Positions 17,414-26,383 of a stretch of 64,000 nt of DNA are shown in pieces (the first letter of the stretch is position 1; each line of letters begins with the position of its first letter). Source of the DNA: Streptomyces alanosinicus (GTDB taxonomy: Bacteria; Actinomycetota; Actinomycetes; Streptomycetales; Streptomycetaceae); the NCBI RefSeq assembly GCF_014650595.1, contig NZ_BMVG01000014.1, forward strand, positions 121,353 through 185,352, read 5' to 3'. Made by a program: the position numbers and the translations under genes. The notes beneath the pieces were generated by a model. That model was given only the letters and a program-made list of their open reading frames with translations, was not told where the DNA came from and searched no databases.

Positions 17414-18832
17414 TCAGCCCATCTCCTCCAGCGTCTTGCCCTTCGTCTCCTTGACGAACTTCAGGACGAACGGGATGGAGAGCGCCGCGAAGACGGTGTA
17501 GATGACATACGTGCCGGACAGGTTCCAGTCGGCCAGCGACGGGAAGCTCGCGGTGATGGCCCAGTTGGCGATCCACTGCGCGGAGGCGGCCACACCGAGG
17601 GCGGCGGCGCGGATCTTGTTCGGGAACATCTCGCCGAGGAAGACCCAGACCACCACGCCCCACGACAGGGCGAAGAAGAGGACGAAGATGTGCGCGGCGA
17701 TCAGGGCGGTCCAGCCCTGCGTGGTCGGGAGCTTGCCGTCGACCAGGTGGTAGCTGAACGCCCAGGCCTCCAGCGCGAGACCGACGACCATGCCGACCGA
17801 GCCGATGAGGGCGAGCGGCTTGCGGCCGACGCGGTCCACGAAGATCATCGCGATCACGGTGCCGACGATGTTGATGATCGACGTCGTGAAGGAGTAGAAG
17901 AACGAGTCCGTCGGGTCGACACCGACCGACTGCCACAGCGTCGAGGAGTAGTAGAACGCGACGTTGATGCCGACGAACTGCTGGAAGACCGACAGGCCGA
18001 TACCGACCCAGACGATCGGCTTGAAGAAGAAGGAGCCACCGAGCAGGTCCTTGAAGGTGGACTTGTGCTCGCTCTTCATCGCGTGCTCGATCTCGGCGAC
18101 GCGGGAGTCCAGGTCGGTGCCCCTGCCCTCGACCTCGGCGAGGATCTCCTTGGCGCGCTCGCGCTTGCCGACGGAGAGCAGGAAGCGGGGGGACTCGGGG
18201 ATGGCGAAGGAGAGCAGGCCGTAGAGGACGGCCGGGACGACCATCACGCCGAGCATGACCTGCCAGGCCTCCAGGCCCATCAGGTGGCCGCGCTGGTTGC
18301 CGCCGGCGGCGTTCAGCAGGCCCCAGTTGACCAGCTGGGAGATGGCGATACCGACGACGATCGCGGCCTGCTGGAAGGAGCCGAGCCGGCCGCGGTAGGC
18401 GGGCGGGGCGACCTCGGCGATGTAGGCGGGGCCGATGACGGAGGCCATGCCGATGGCGAAGCCGCCGACGATGCGCCAGAAGGCGAGGTCCCACAGCGCG
18501 AAGGGCAGCGCGGAGCCGACGGCGCTGATGGTGAAGAGGACCGCGGCGATCTGCATACAGCGGATGCGGCCGATCCGGTCGGCTATGCGGCCGGCCGTCG
18601 CGGCGCCGATGGCACAGCCGATCAGGGCGACCGCGATGACCTGGGCGAGGGCGGCGGACCCGATGTCGTAGCGGCCCCGGATGGCCTCGACGGCGCCGTT
18701 GATGACGGAGCTGTCGTAACCGAAGAGGAAACCACCCATGGCGGCGGCCGCCGCGATGAAGATGACGTGCCCGAGATGTTCGGGATGAGCCGTCCTGGCT
18801 CCTGACTGAGGTGCCTGCGCTGTGCTGGTCAC
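17414..18832 (-). CDS. glcP: MFS glucose permease GlcP
   Basis: This sugar-porter MFS transporter is the likely main glucose/H+ symporter, which in streptomycetes replaces a glucose PTS. The 472-residue protein has 12 predicted spans and the sugar-porter signatures GFLFGYDSS, GRIADRIGR, PESPRFL, DRVGRKPL and the C-terminal KETKGKTLEE. The start is GTG 18832, chosen for its GAGGAG ribosome-binding site. Position next to smc matches the glcP1 locus of S. coelicolor as I remember it. The 5' region (18900-19000) is AT-rich for this genome, consistent with a strong, glucose-induced promoter. Confidence 0.88.
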   Translation of the reverse strand: MTSTAQAPQSGARTAHPEHLGHVIFIAAAAAMGGFLFGYDSSVINGAVEAIRGRYDIGSAALAQVIAVALIGCAIGAATAGRIADRIGRIRCMQIAAVLFTISAVGSALPFALWDLAFWRIVGGFAIGMASVIGPAYIAEVAPPAYRGRLGSFQQAAIVVGIAISQLVNWGLLNAAGGNQRGHLMGLEAWQVMLGVMVVPAVLYGLLSFAIPESPRFLLSVGKRERAKEILAEVEGRGTDLDSRVAEIEHAMKSEHKSTFKDLLGGSFFFKPIVWVGIGLSVFQQFVGINVAFYYSSTLWQSVGVDPTDSFFYSFTTSIINIVGTVIAMIFVDRVGRKPLALIGSVGMVVGLALEAWAFSYHLVDGKLPTTQGWTALIAAHIFVLFFALSWGVVVWVFLGEMFPNKIRAAALGVAASAQWIANWAITASFPSLADWNLSGTYVIYTVFAALSIPFVLKFVKETKGKTLEEMG

Positions 18833-19008
18833 GTGTATCTCCTCGGGCCGCGGCAACGCTGCCGGGTGGGGGGCGAGCCCTGTCAGGTCAAGTGGCGCAT
18901 ACGGGGGTTGCGCTCACACCTGAAGGTAAAAGCAACGTTGCAGAGACTATGCCTTCAAGTTTCGAAGTCAATAGTTCAGCCATTGTGAGCTTTTAGATAT
19001 TCCAAGAC

Positions 19009-19037
19009 ACGCTGCGTTCACTTCTTGAACGCAGCGT
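19009..19037 (-). terminator. Terminator of smc
   Basis: ACGCTGCGTTCA and TGAACGCAGCGT form a perfect 12-bp stem with a 5-base loop, 19 bases beyond the smc stop codon. Confidence 0.85.
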
Positions 19038-19055
19038 CAGTTGATCTTGAATCGG

Positions 19056-22000
19056 CTAGCGAAGCCGCTGAGAAATGACCTTCGACACGCCGTCGCCCTG
19101 CATGGACACTCCGTAGAGCGCGTCGGCGACCTCCATCGTGCGCTTCTGGTGCGTGATCACGATCAGCTGCGAGGCCTCCTGCAGCTCCTGCATGATCCGG
19201 ATCAGCCGCTGGAGGTTGGTGTCGTCCAGGGCCGCCTCGACCTCGTCCATGACATAGAAGGGACTGGGCCGGGCCTTGAAGATCGACACCAGCAGCGCGA
19301 CGGCCGTCAGCGAGCGCTCACCGCCGGAGAGCAGGGAGAGCCGCTTGACCTTCTTGCCCGGCGGGCGCGCCTCGACATCCACGCCCGTGGTGAGCATGTT
19401 GTCGGGATCGGTCAGGATCAGCCGGCCCTCACCGCCCGGGAAGAGCCGGCTGAAGACGCCCTCGAACTCGCGGGCGGTGTCCCGGTAGGCCTCGGTGAAG
19501 ACCTGCTCGACCCGCTCGTCGACCTCCTTCACCACCTGAAGCAGGTCCGCCCGGGTCTTCTTCAGGTCTTCCAGTTGCTCGCTGAGGAACTTGTGCCGCT
19601 CCTCCAGCGCCGCGAACTCCTCCAGCGCCAGCGGATTGACCTTGCCCAGCTGCTGGTACGCGCGCTCGGCGGCCTTGAGCCGGCGCTCCTGCTCGGCCCG
19701 GTGGAAGGTCCTGGGCTGGTTGCGCGGGTGCTCGGGGTCCTCGGGCAGCACCTCGCCCTCGGCCGGCGGCGAGGGCGGCACCGGCTGATGCGGGCCGTAC
19801 TCCTCGACGAGCCCGGCCGGCTCGACACCCAGCTCCTCCAGCGCCCTGGTCTCCAGCTGCTCGATCCGCAGCCGCTTCTCGGCGCCGAGCACCTCGCCGC
19901 GGTGCACGGAGTCGGTGAGCTTGTCCAACTCGGCCTTGAGGTCGCGGCCCCGGGTGCGCGCGGCGGTCAGCTCCTGTTCCCGGCGCGCCTTCGCGGCCTC
20001 GGCGGCGGAGCGTTCCTGCTCGGCCCGGGCGAGCGACACCTCGATGTGTGCGAGCAGCTGGCGGGCGCCGGAGGCGACGGCCTCGGCGACAGCCGCCTCG
20101 TGCCGCAGCCGGGCGCGGCGCTGCTCGGCACGCACGCGTGCCTCGCGTTCCGTACGCGCGGCCCGGTCCAGCGAATCGGCCCGCCCGGCGAGCCCCTTGA
20201 CCCGCTCCTCATGGGTGCGGACCTGGAGCCGGGCCTCCATCTCGGTCTGCCGGGCGTTGGCGCCGTCGGCGGCGAGCCGGTCGCGCACGGAGGTGTCCGG
20301 CTCCTCCTCGACCGGCATCTCCTCGGCCACCGCCAGCCGCTCGGCCAGCTCCTCGGCCTCCTGTACGGCCTTCTCCAGCGCCTCCTGTGCCCGTGCGGCA
20401 GCGGCGGCGGACCGCTCGGCCTCACCGGCGGCCCCACGGGCCTGCCCGGCGAGCCGCCCGAGCTGCTGGGCCACGGCCGACTTCTCCCGGTCGGCGGCCC
20501 GGCGGCGCTCTCCGAGTTCTTCCACGAGGGTGGCGGCCTCGGTACGCCGTTCGGCCGCCGCCCGCTGCGCCTCGGTGAGTGCCGCGCACCGCAGGTTCAG
20601 CTCTTCCAGCTCGGCCGCGGCCTCGTCCACGGAGGCCTGCACCTCCAGCAGGCTGGGGGCGCCGGCCGAACCGCCGTGCGCGAAGTGGGCGCCGAGGAGG
20701 TCGCCTTCGGCGGTGACGGCGGTGAGGTCCGGGTGGGCGTGGACGAGGTCTTCGGCGTCCTCCAGCGTGCCCACGACGACGATGCCGTGCAGGAGCCGGC
20801 GGACGGCGGGCATGAGATCGGCGGGGCCGCGGACCAGGTCGGCGGCGAGACGCCCACCGGGGGGTGCCGTGCGCTCCGCGGAAAAGGGGGCAGCGGGCGG
20901 TTCAGCGGCCGCAGGTTCGTCGTGGCTGGTCGCGCCCCGCGGCGGAGCCGCATGGTGTTGCTGCCCCGCGCCCCGTTCGAACGCGTCCCCCGCCAGCAGC
21001 AGTGCCGCCCGTCCTCCGTCCTGCTTGCGCAGGAGACGAATCGCCTCGGCCGCAGCCGCAGGGGTCGACACGGCGATGGCGTCCGCCGCCGCGCCGAAAG
21101 CCGCGGCCAGTGGGGCCTCGTAGCCGGGCGTGACCGTCAGCAGTTCTGCCGCCGGGCCGAGGATGCCCGTGAGCCGGTCCCTCGCCCCCAGCAGTATCCC
21201 GGTGCCGTCCTTCCGTCGGAGCCCGAGGGCCAGGGCCTCGCGGCGGGCCTGGGTCGCGGCGCGGCCGCGCTCGGCCGCGGTGAGCGCCTCGCGGGCCGCG
21301 CCCAGGGCGGCCTCGGCCTCGGCGAGGCGGCGCCTGGCCGCCTGGTGCTGCTCGGCCAGGTCCGCGTCGTCCGCGTCGAGGCCGTCGACCTCGGCCTTGA
21401 GCGTCTCGTACTCCTCCTGGGCGTGGCCGGCCCGCTCCTGGGCCTCGTCGCGGGCCGTCGCCAGGCGGTCGATCTCGGCCTGGGCAGAGGCCGCGCGCGA
21501 GCGAGCCGCGTTGACCTGCCCGTTAAGCCGGGCCAGCCCTTCGCGGCGGTCGGCGATGGCACGGGCCGCGTCCTTCAGCCGGCGCTCCTCGGCGGCCAGC
21601 TCCCGCTCCAGTTCGGCGCGGTGGGCGACGGTGTCGTCCAGGGCGTGCTGGGCCGCCTCCAGGGCGGCCTCCAACTCGGCCTCCTGCTCGCGGACACGGG
21701 CGGCCTCGCGCTCCAGATCCTCCGGTTCGCGGCCCCGGCGTTCCTCGGGGGGCGCGGACCTGGCGCTCTTCACGCGCGCGTCGGCCAGCGAGATCGTGCC
21801 CCGGACGCGTTCGGCCAGCTGGGACAGCTCGTACCAGGTCTGCTGGGCGCGCTGCAGGCGCGGTGCGAGCTGCCGTACCTCGTCCTCCAGCTGGGCTTCG
21901 CGCTGGAGCGCCTTCTTCAGCTCCTGTTCGGCGGTCTCCTTGCGCTCCTTCAGGGCGGCCTCGTCCGCGATCTCGGCCTTGAGCCCCTCCCGCAGCCGTA

Positions 22001-22703
22001 CGAGGTCGTCGGCGAGCAGCCGCAGTCGGGCGTCGCGGAGGTCCGCCTGGATGACGGCGGCCCGGCGGGCCACCGCGGCCTGCCGGCCGAGCGGTTTGAG
22101 CTGACGCCGGAGTTCGTCGGTGAGGTCCTGCACGCGCGCGAGGTTGGCCTGCATCGCGTCCAGCTTGCGCAGGGCCTTCTCCTTGCGCTTGCGGTGCTTC
22201 AGCACGCCCGCGGCCTCTTCGATGAAGGCGCGGCGCCCCATCGGGTCGGCGTGCAGGACGGAGTCGAGCTGGCCCTGGCCGACGATGACATGCATCTCGC
22301 GGCCGATACCGGAGTCGGAGAGGAGGTCCTGGATGTCGAGGAGGCGGCAGGTGTCGCCGTTGATCTGGTACTCGCTGCCGCCGTTGCGGAACATGATCCG
22401 CGTGATGGTGACCTCGGCGTACTCGATGGGCAGCGCGCCGTCGGAGTTGTCGATGGTCAGGGACACCTCGGCGCGGCCCAGCGGGGGGCGGCCGGTGGTG
22501 CCGGCGAAGATGACGTCCTCCATCTTGCCGCCGCGCAGCGACTTCGCGCCCTGTTCGCCCATGACCCAGCTGAGCGCGTCCACGACATTGGACTTGCCCG
22601 AGCCGTTCGGTCCGACGACACACGTGATGCCCGGTTCGAACCGGAGTGTGGTCGCGGAGGCGAACGACTTGAATCCGCGGAGGGTCAGGGCCTTGAGGTG
22701 CAC
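19056..22703 (-). CDS. smc: Chromosome segregation ATPase SMC
   Basis: SMC forms the condensin ring with ScpA and ScpB and folds and separates chromosomes; in Streptomyces it matters most during sporulation. The 1215-residue protein has the N-terminal Walker A head (GPNGSGKSN), two long coiled-coil arms, a hinge around residues 510-680, and the C-terminal signature (LSGGERSLTA) with Walker B (PFYVMDEVEAALDD). Two low-complexity insertions stand out: an Ala/Pro/His-rich block inside the hinge (about 575-620) and a Pro-rich block in the descending coil (about 970-1000). The gene is followed by its own terminator. Confidence 0.97.
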   Translation of the reverse strand: MHLKALTLRGFKSFASATTLRFEPGITCVVGPNGSGKSNVVDALSWVMGEQGAKSLRGGKMEDVIFAGTTGRPPLGRAEVSLTIDNSDGALPIEYAEVTITRIMFRNGGSEYQINGDTCRLLDIQDLLSDSGIGREMHVIVGQGQLDSVLHADPMGRRAFIEEAAGVLKHRKRKEKALRKLDAMQANLARVQDLTDELRRQLKPLGRQAAVARRAAVIQADLRDARLRLLADDLVRLREGLKAEIADEAALKERKETAEQELKKALQREAQLEDEVRQLAPRLQRAQQTWYELSQLAERVRGTISLADARVKSARSAPPEERRGREPEDLEREAARVREQEAELEAALEAAQHALDDTVAHRAELERELAAEERRLKDAARAIADRREGLARLNGQVNAARSRAASAQAEIDRLATARDEAQERAGHAQEEYETLKAEVDGLDADDADLAEQHQAARRRLAEAEAALGAAREALTAAERGRAATQARREALALGLRRKDGTGILLGARDRLTGILGPAAELLTVTPGYEAPLAAAFGAAADAIAVSTPAAAAEAIRLLRKQDGGRAALLLAGDAFERGAGQQHHAAPPRGATSHDEPAAAEPPAAPFSAERTAPPGGRLAADLVRGPADLMPAVRRLLHGIVVVGTLEDAEDLVHAHPDLTAVTAEGDLLGAHFAHGGSAGAPSLLEVQASVDEAAAELEELNLRCAALTEAQRAAAERRTEAATLVEELGERRRAADREKSAVAQQLGRLAGQARGAAGEAERSAAAAARAQEALEKAVQEAEELAERLAVAEEMPVEEEPDTSVRDRLAADGANARQTEMEARLQVRTHEERVKGLAGRADSLDRAARTEREARVRAEQRRARLRHEAAVAEAVASGARQLLAHIEVSLARAEQERSAAEAAKARREQELTAARTRGRDLKAELDKLTDSVHRGEVLGAEKRLRIEQLETRALEELGVEPAGLVEEYGPHQPVPPSPPAEGEVLPEDPEHPRNQPRTFHRAEQERRLKAAERAYQQLGKVNPLALEEFAALEERHKFLSEQLEDLKKTRADLLQVVKEVDERVEQVFTEAYRDTAREFEGVFSRLFPGGEGRLILTDPDNMLTTGVDVEARPPGKKVKRLSLLSGGERSLTAVALLVSIFKARPSPFYVMDEVEAALDDTNLQRLIRIMQELQEASQLIVITHQKRTMEVADALYGVSMQGDGVSKVISQRLR

Positions 22704-22830
22704 GCCGCTGGACTCTACCGGGCGGCGCTATCTCACTCCATGAACCCTCGCAACCGCGCGGTTTCGCCAATGAACATGCAGGGCACACCGTACGTTAAAG
22801 ACAGTGAAAGGATGCGCGGGACAAAGAAAG

Positions 22831-22852
22831 AAGGGACGCCGAAGCGTCCCTT
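22831..22852 (-). terminator. Terminator downstream of the 67-residue gene
   Basis: AAGGGACGC and GCGTCCCTT form a perfect 9-bp stem around a CGAA tetraloop. It separates the small coiled-coil gene from smc. A second small hairpin (ATCAAC/GTTGAT, 22885-22902) lies just upstream. Confidence 0.7.
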
Positions 22853-22948
22853 GCAGCTCTGACGGCCGGGTTTCGGTCGCCTGGATCAACTGAGCGGTTG
22901 ATACGGCAGCCCGATCGCTGCGACTGCTGTCGTGGAGCAATGCGGTGA

Positions 22949-23152
22949 TCAGGTGAGCGCAGGCTCCGCCTGGTGTGCGTCGATGCTCTCCATGATCCTG
23001 TCCTGAGAGGCGGCAGCCGTCAGCGCTTCGTTCTCCGCCTGGATCCGTACGAGCTCGGACTCCAGGTCCTGGACACGCTGCTGCAACCGTCGCATCTCGG
23101 CGAGGAGTCGAGGGTCGGAGCCGCCGACGTAACCGAGAAGCGCCTTTGCCAT
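22949..23152 (-). CDS. Small coiled-coil protein, conserved in Streptomyces
   Basis: I do not recognise a function. The 67-residue product begins MAKALLGYVGGSD, followed by a heptad-rich helix (about residues 15-48, with LLAEMRRLQQRVQDLESEL) that should form a coiled coil, and ends in an acidic tail. A strong GGAGGA ribosome-binding site precedes ATG 23152, which supports this start over upstream alternatives. It lies between smc and acyP with its own terminator. A dimeric adaptor or structural role is possible but not shown. Confidence 0.8.
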   Translation of the reverse strand: MAKALLGYVGGSDPRLLAEMRRLQQRVQDLESELVRIQAENEALTAAASQDRIMESIDAHQAEPALT

Positions 23153-23535
23153 GATGGATGGTCCTCCACACTGAGTGACCGACCGATGCGGTGTGGGTCG
23201 TGAGGGATTCGCACCCGCGGTGCTTGGCACATTCGAGTGTTGCTCCGGTGCTGCTCCATGCCAAACAGCTAGGGTGCGCGGGGCTTTCAGCGTCTCACCA
23301 AAAAGTTTGACGGTCAACACGATCACGCCCTGTCTTGGCGGGCGGGCCGGGGCGCGCGGCCTGAGAAGCGGCGGCGCTGCGAGTCATCCGGGGGCCCTCA
23401 GGGCGTGTCGACCAGCTGCAACAGCGGAGCCTGCCATGCCGGGCCGTTCTTGGCAACCACCAGGTCGTTTCTGCTTTCCGCACGTGCCCCCGGCAGCTCG
23501 CCGCACGCCGGCCTGCGCTCCTTTACAGAATCGGG
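23153..23535. other. Intergenic region between small coiled-coil gene and acyP
   Basis: This stretch of 383 bases lacks a supported gene. The left part must contain the promoter of the 67-residue gene; TTGACC on the minus strand (about 23312) is a possible -35 but has no clear -10. I see no repeats or RNA gene. Confidence 0.4.
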
Positions 23536-23817
23536 TCAGCGGATGGCGAAGCCGTCGTAGCCGCCGCGGGGTGTGTCCCAGATCTCGGTGACTCCGTCCA
23601 CACGTCCGGGCGTGTCGTCGCCCTCCAGCCAGTCCAGGAGCCCCTCGCAGCCCTCGCGCGCCCCCTCCGCGACCACCTGGACACGGCCGTCGGCCAAATT
23701 GAGAGCAAAACCACTCAGGCCGCCGATCTCCAGTGCCTTGGCACGCGTGAACCAGCGAAAACCCACACCTTGGACGCTTCCGCGCACCCAGGCGACCAGT
23801 CGTACATCCTCGCTCAT
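23536..23817 (-). CDS. acyP: Acylphosphatase
   Basis: This small cytosolic enzyme hydrolyses acyl-phosphate bonds such as carbamoyl or acetyl phosphate. The 93-residue protein has the acylphosphatase signature GSVQGVGFRWF, with the catalytic Arg in this loop, and the conserved Asn (ALNLADGRV) that activates water. No ribosome-binding site is obvious. Instead a -10-like TAGGTT ends six bases before the ATG, which suggests a leaderless transcript. It sits alone between the small coiled-coil gene and a divergent CAP-domain gene. Confidence 0.93.
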   Translation of the reverse strand: MSEDVRLVAWVRGSVQGVGFRWFTRAKALEIGGLSGFALNLADGRVQVVAEGAREGCEGLLDWLEGDDTPGRVDGVTEIWDTPRGGYDGFAIR

Positions 23818-23823
23818 GGGTGC

Positions 23824-23829
23824 AACCTA
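23824..23829 (-). promoter_or_regulatory. Putative -10 box for leaderless acyP
   Basis: TAGGTT on the minus strand fits the Streptomyces vegetative -10 pattern and lies 6 bases before the start codon. Confidence 0.45.
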
Positions 23830-23999
23830 ACCGGCCGATGTCGCTCAGGACACGTCGGCCCGCAGCGGCATGGGGTACCGTCCCGACCCAATGAATCTCC
23901 TGTGAAACCCACTCGATGGAGTGGATCCGGTTGGCCAGAGAGAGTCTTTTGCCGCCGAAGGCGCCGGTCGACCGTGAGGACGAGGAAGAAGGCAAGGAC

Positions 24000-25202
24000 A
24001 TGGGACGCCACCGACGCTCCGCCGCCGGCCGCGCCGCCACGGGCCGCGCCGCCGAGGACATACGCACGCAGACCTCCGACACCGGGAGCGGTGACCCGCG
24101 GGACACGCACGCGCGCGTGTACGCGGGTGAGATCGTCCGCCGTGACCAGATACCCCGGGGCATCGCGCCGTATCTGAACCCGGAGGCCCACCGCCCGGCG
24201 ACCGGTCGGCACCCGCTGGACCACCCCGAGACGACCGCCAAGGCCCACGCCTACCTGTTCGCGAATGAGAACGGCGGCGCGGGCGGCTCCGGCTCCGGAG
24301 GCGGTGGTTTCACGCCGACCGGCGAGCCCTCCGCCGACCGCCGGCGCCGGAAGAAGGGCCCGAAGCCGGTGCGCGCGAGCCTGCTCGGGGTGTCCGCCGC
24401 CTTCGCCCTCGGTGCGGCCGCGGTGGCCTCGGGCGTGGTGCCGGGGCTGCAGAACTACAAGCTCGGCGGCGACACGAGCACCAGCGGCGACGAGCAGGCG
24501 CAGGCGGCGCTGTCGCCGAGCAACACCGCCGTCGCGCAGGGCGGCGCCTCGGGCAGCGCGAACAGCGACACCGGCCTGGCCGGCAGCCACGCGGGCGTCG
24601 CCGGCACCAGCCGCGGCTCCGCGCGCCCCGGCTCCCCGAGCTCGACGGCCTCCCCGTCGACATCGCAGCCGGCCTCCGCCACGGCCACCCCGTCGAAGAC
24701 GGCGAAGACGCCGGCCGGGAACTCGGCGTCGCACGCGACGCCGGCCGCCAAGCCGAAGAACACCCCGTCGAAGGCGGCGGGCAAGGCACCCAAGGCGAAT
24801 GCGGCACCGAAGGCGACGTCGGCGGCGAACGCGGCCGAGGCCGAGGTGCTGAGGCTCGTCAACCAGGAGCGGTCGAAGGTCGGGTGCAGCCCGCTGTCGG
24901 CCAACCCCGCGCTGACCAAGCTGGCCGAATCGTTCAGCGACGACATGGCGGCGCGCGGCTTCTTCGACCACACCGACCCGGACGGCAAGACGCCGTGGGA
25001 CCGGGCGGCGACGGCCGGCATCACCAACCTCGGCGGCGAGAACATCGCCCGGGGCCAGGCCGACCCGGCGGCCGTGATGAAGGCCTGGATGAACAGCCCC
25101 GGCCACAAGGCCAACATCCTGAACTGCGACTTCAAGACCCTCGGAGTCGGCGTCCACATCGGTCCGGGCGGGCCTTGGTGGACACAGGACTTCGGATACT
25201 GA
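24000..25202 (+). CDS. Membrane-anchored CAP-domain protein
   Basis: The 400-residue product ends in a CAP/SCP (cysteine-rich secretory, PR-1-like) domain (about residues 275-400) that includes EVLRLVNQERSK, the FFDHTDPDGKTPW segment and ENIARGQ. Members are extracellular and of uncertain biochemistry. There is no N-terminal signal peptide. Instead about 120 mainly cytosolic residues rich in Arg and Gly precede one membrane span (ASLLGVSAAFALGAAA), followed by a Ser/Thr/Ala/Pro-rich wall-spanning linker of about 110 residues. That implies a type II orientation with the CAP domain outside. ATG 24000 was chosen for its AAGGAC ribosome-binding site. Confidence 0.85.
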   Translation: MGRHRRSAAGRAATGRAAEDIRTQTSDTGSGDPRDTHARVYAGEIVRRDQIPRGIAPYLNPEAHRPATGRHPLDHPETTAKAHAYLFANENGGAGGSGSGGGGFTPTGEPSADRRRRKKGPKPVRASLLGVSAAFALGAAAVASGVVPGLQNYKLGGDTSTSGDEQAQAALSPSNTAVAQGGASGSANSDTGLAGSHAGVAGTSRGSARPGSPSSTASPSTSQPASATATPSKTAKTPAGNSASHATPAAKPKNTPSKAAGKAPKANAAPKATSAANAAEAEVLRLVNQERSKVGCSPLSANPALTKLAESFSDDMAARGFFDHTDPDGKTPWDRAATAGITNLGGENIARGQADPAAVMKAWMNSPGHKANILNCDFKTLGVGVHIGPGGPWWTQDFGY

Positions 25203-25219
25203 GACAACGGCAGGTCACA

Positions 25220-25266
25220 GACCCGCGTTCCGCTCCCCCTTCAAGGGCCCGTGCGGGACGCGGGTC
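25220..25266. terminator. Terminator after CAP-domain gene
   Basis: A 14-bp stem with one G-U pair (25220-25233 with 25253-25266) begins 18 bases after the stop codon. Confidence 0.75.
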
Positions 25267-25369
25267 GCTCCCATCCGGTACGCCGTCGACCAGGCGGAGC
25301 CGAGCAGATGCGGCCCACGGCGTACGGGATGGGAGCTGGGGAGAGTGGTGGGTTGAGGGATCGTTCGGC

Positions 25370-25591
25370 CTAGATGCTCGGGTGACTCAGCAGGTTGCCG
25401 TTCGAGCAGCTGTTGGAGTGGATGGGGACGTGGTAGGCCAGAATGGGCACCGCCACCTCTGCCCCTTCCAGCCCGCAGACGGATGCCGGCGCGAAGGTCC
25501 AGGTGGGGGCCGTCTCGTTGTCCGCGTGGGCAGGAGCTGCCATGGCCATGGCTGCGAAGGCCAGCGTGGCGGTCATGATGATCTTTCGCAT
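25370..25591 (-). CDS. Small secreted peptide with one cysteine pair
   Basis: The 73-residue product starts with a clear Sec signal peptide (MRKIIMTATLAFAAMAMAAP, cleavage likely after AHA at residue 23). The mature part of about 50 residues holds two cysteines 23 positions apart, with a Val/Ala-rich hydrophobic stretch between them and an Asn/Ser/Gly context at the second. This vaguely recalls the layout of chaplin domains but the chaplin consensus is not met. The function is unknown. It may be a surface-active or wall-associated peptide. It has its own transcription unit, convergent with the CAP-domain gene. Confidence 0.75.
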   Translation of the reverse strand: MRKIIMTATLAFAAMAMAAPAHADNETAPTWTFAPASVCGLEGAEVAVPILAYHVPIHSNSCSNGNLLSHPSI

Positions 25592-25692
25592 GCCCGCTCC
25601 AACGACCACGACCAGCACCGGACACGGCTCACCATGGGCATGTCCCCCGTGTGCCCGAACCAACCCGGCCCGGCCCGTCGGCGGAGCCCGCC

Positions 25693-26277
25693 TCAGGCCG
25701 CGGCGCGGCCCTGTGTGAACACCCGCGCGGTCTCGGCGACCCTGCGGCCCAGGTGCTCGGCCGTGGCGATGTCGGCCTTGTGGACGGCCTCGGGGCCCTG
25801 GTCGTTGTTGCTCTGGGCGGCGGCGCCGGCGAAGAAGCCGAGGCGGTTGAGGTCGTTCTCGGAGCCGGTGCTGGAGTTCCAGCCGGGCAGCAGGCCGAGG
25901 TTGACCCAGTGCATGCCGTGCTGGGCGGCGAGCGTCTGGAAGAACTGCAGCGTGTGCAGCTTGTCGCCGCTCTTGGAGGCCGAGTTGGTGAAACCGGCGG
26001 CCAGCTTGTCCTTCCAGTCCTGGCCGAACCAGCGCTTGGAGGTCGCCTCCGCGAAGACATGGAAGGCACCGGAGGCGGTGCCCATGTAGGTGGGCGAGCC
26101 GAAGACGATCGCGTCGGAGCGGTCCAGCGTCTGCCACTGCTCGTCGGTGATCTCGTCGACCTTGATCAGGTGCACCTCGGCACCGGCCGCGGCGGCACCG
26201 GAGCGGACGGCCTCGGCGATGACGGCGGTGTGGCCGTAGCCGGAGTGGTAGGCGATGGAAACGACAGGGGTGGTCAC
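25693..26277 (-). CDS. Flavodoxin-fold NAD(P)H-dependent oxidoreductase (WrbA-like)
   Basis: The 194-residue protein resembles flavodoxin-like FMN-binding quinone or nitro-reductases. It has an N-terminal SIAYHSGYGHTA phosphate-binding loop and a GSPTYMGTASG flavin loop. It probably reduces quinones or other electrophiles using NAD(P)H. GTG 26277 was chosen because GAGGAG lies at the right distance upstream. The gene is divergent from an HxlR-family regulator with an operator-like palindrome array between them, the usual redox- or electrophile-sensing arrangement. Confidence 0.85.
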   Translation of the reverse strand: MTTPVVSIAYHSGYGHTAVIAEAVRSGAAAAGAEVHLIKVDEITDEQWQTLDRSDAIVFGSPTYMGTASGAFHVFAEATSKRWFGQDWKDKLAAGFTNSASKSGDKLHTLQFFQTLAAQHGMHWVNLGLLPGWNSSTGSENDLNRLGFFAGAAAQSNNDQGPEAVHKADIATAEHLGRRVAETARVFTQGRAAA

Positions 26278-26322
26278 GGAGACTCCTCGAATGGACAGCT
26301 CGAAAGCGGTAACCACAGGAAA

Positions 26323-26360
26323 GCACTAACCACCAGTTAGTGCAACCTAGTGGTTAGTGC
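26323..26360. promoter_or_regulatory. Operator array between oxidoreductase and HxlR regulator
   Basis: GCACTAACCAC (26323-26333) and GTGGTTAGTGC (26350-26360) form a perfect 11-bp inverted repeat. A third half-site GTTAGTGC (26336-26343) makes an inner 8-bp palindrome with the first. The array overlaps the promoter area of both divergent genes, so it is the likely binding site of the HxlR protein. Confidence 0.8.
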
Positions 26361-26370
26361 TGCGCGCGCG

Positions 26371-26376
26371 TACCCT
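26371..26376 (+). promoter_or_regulatory. Putative -10 box for leaderless hxlR-type gene
   Basis: TACCCT ends seven bases before the ATG at 26384, and no ribosome-binding site is present. This is the pattern of leaderless transcripts. Confidence 0.5.
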
Positions 26377-26383
26377 TGTCGCC

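Noticed and set aside
19041..22862. Open frame of 1273 codons on the plus strand
   Set aside because: It lies antisense to smc; the smc frame has all family motifs and the correct length.
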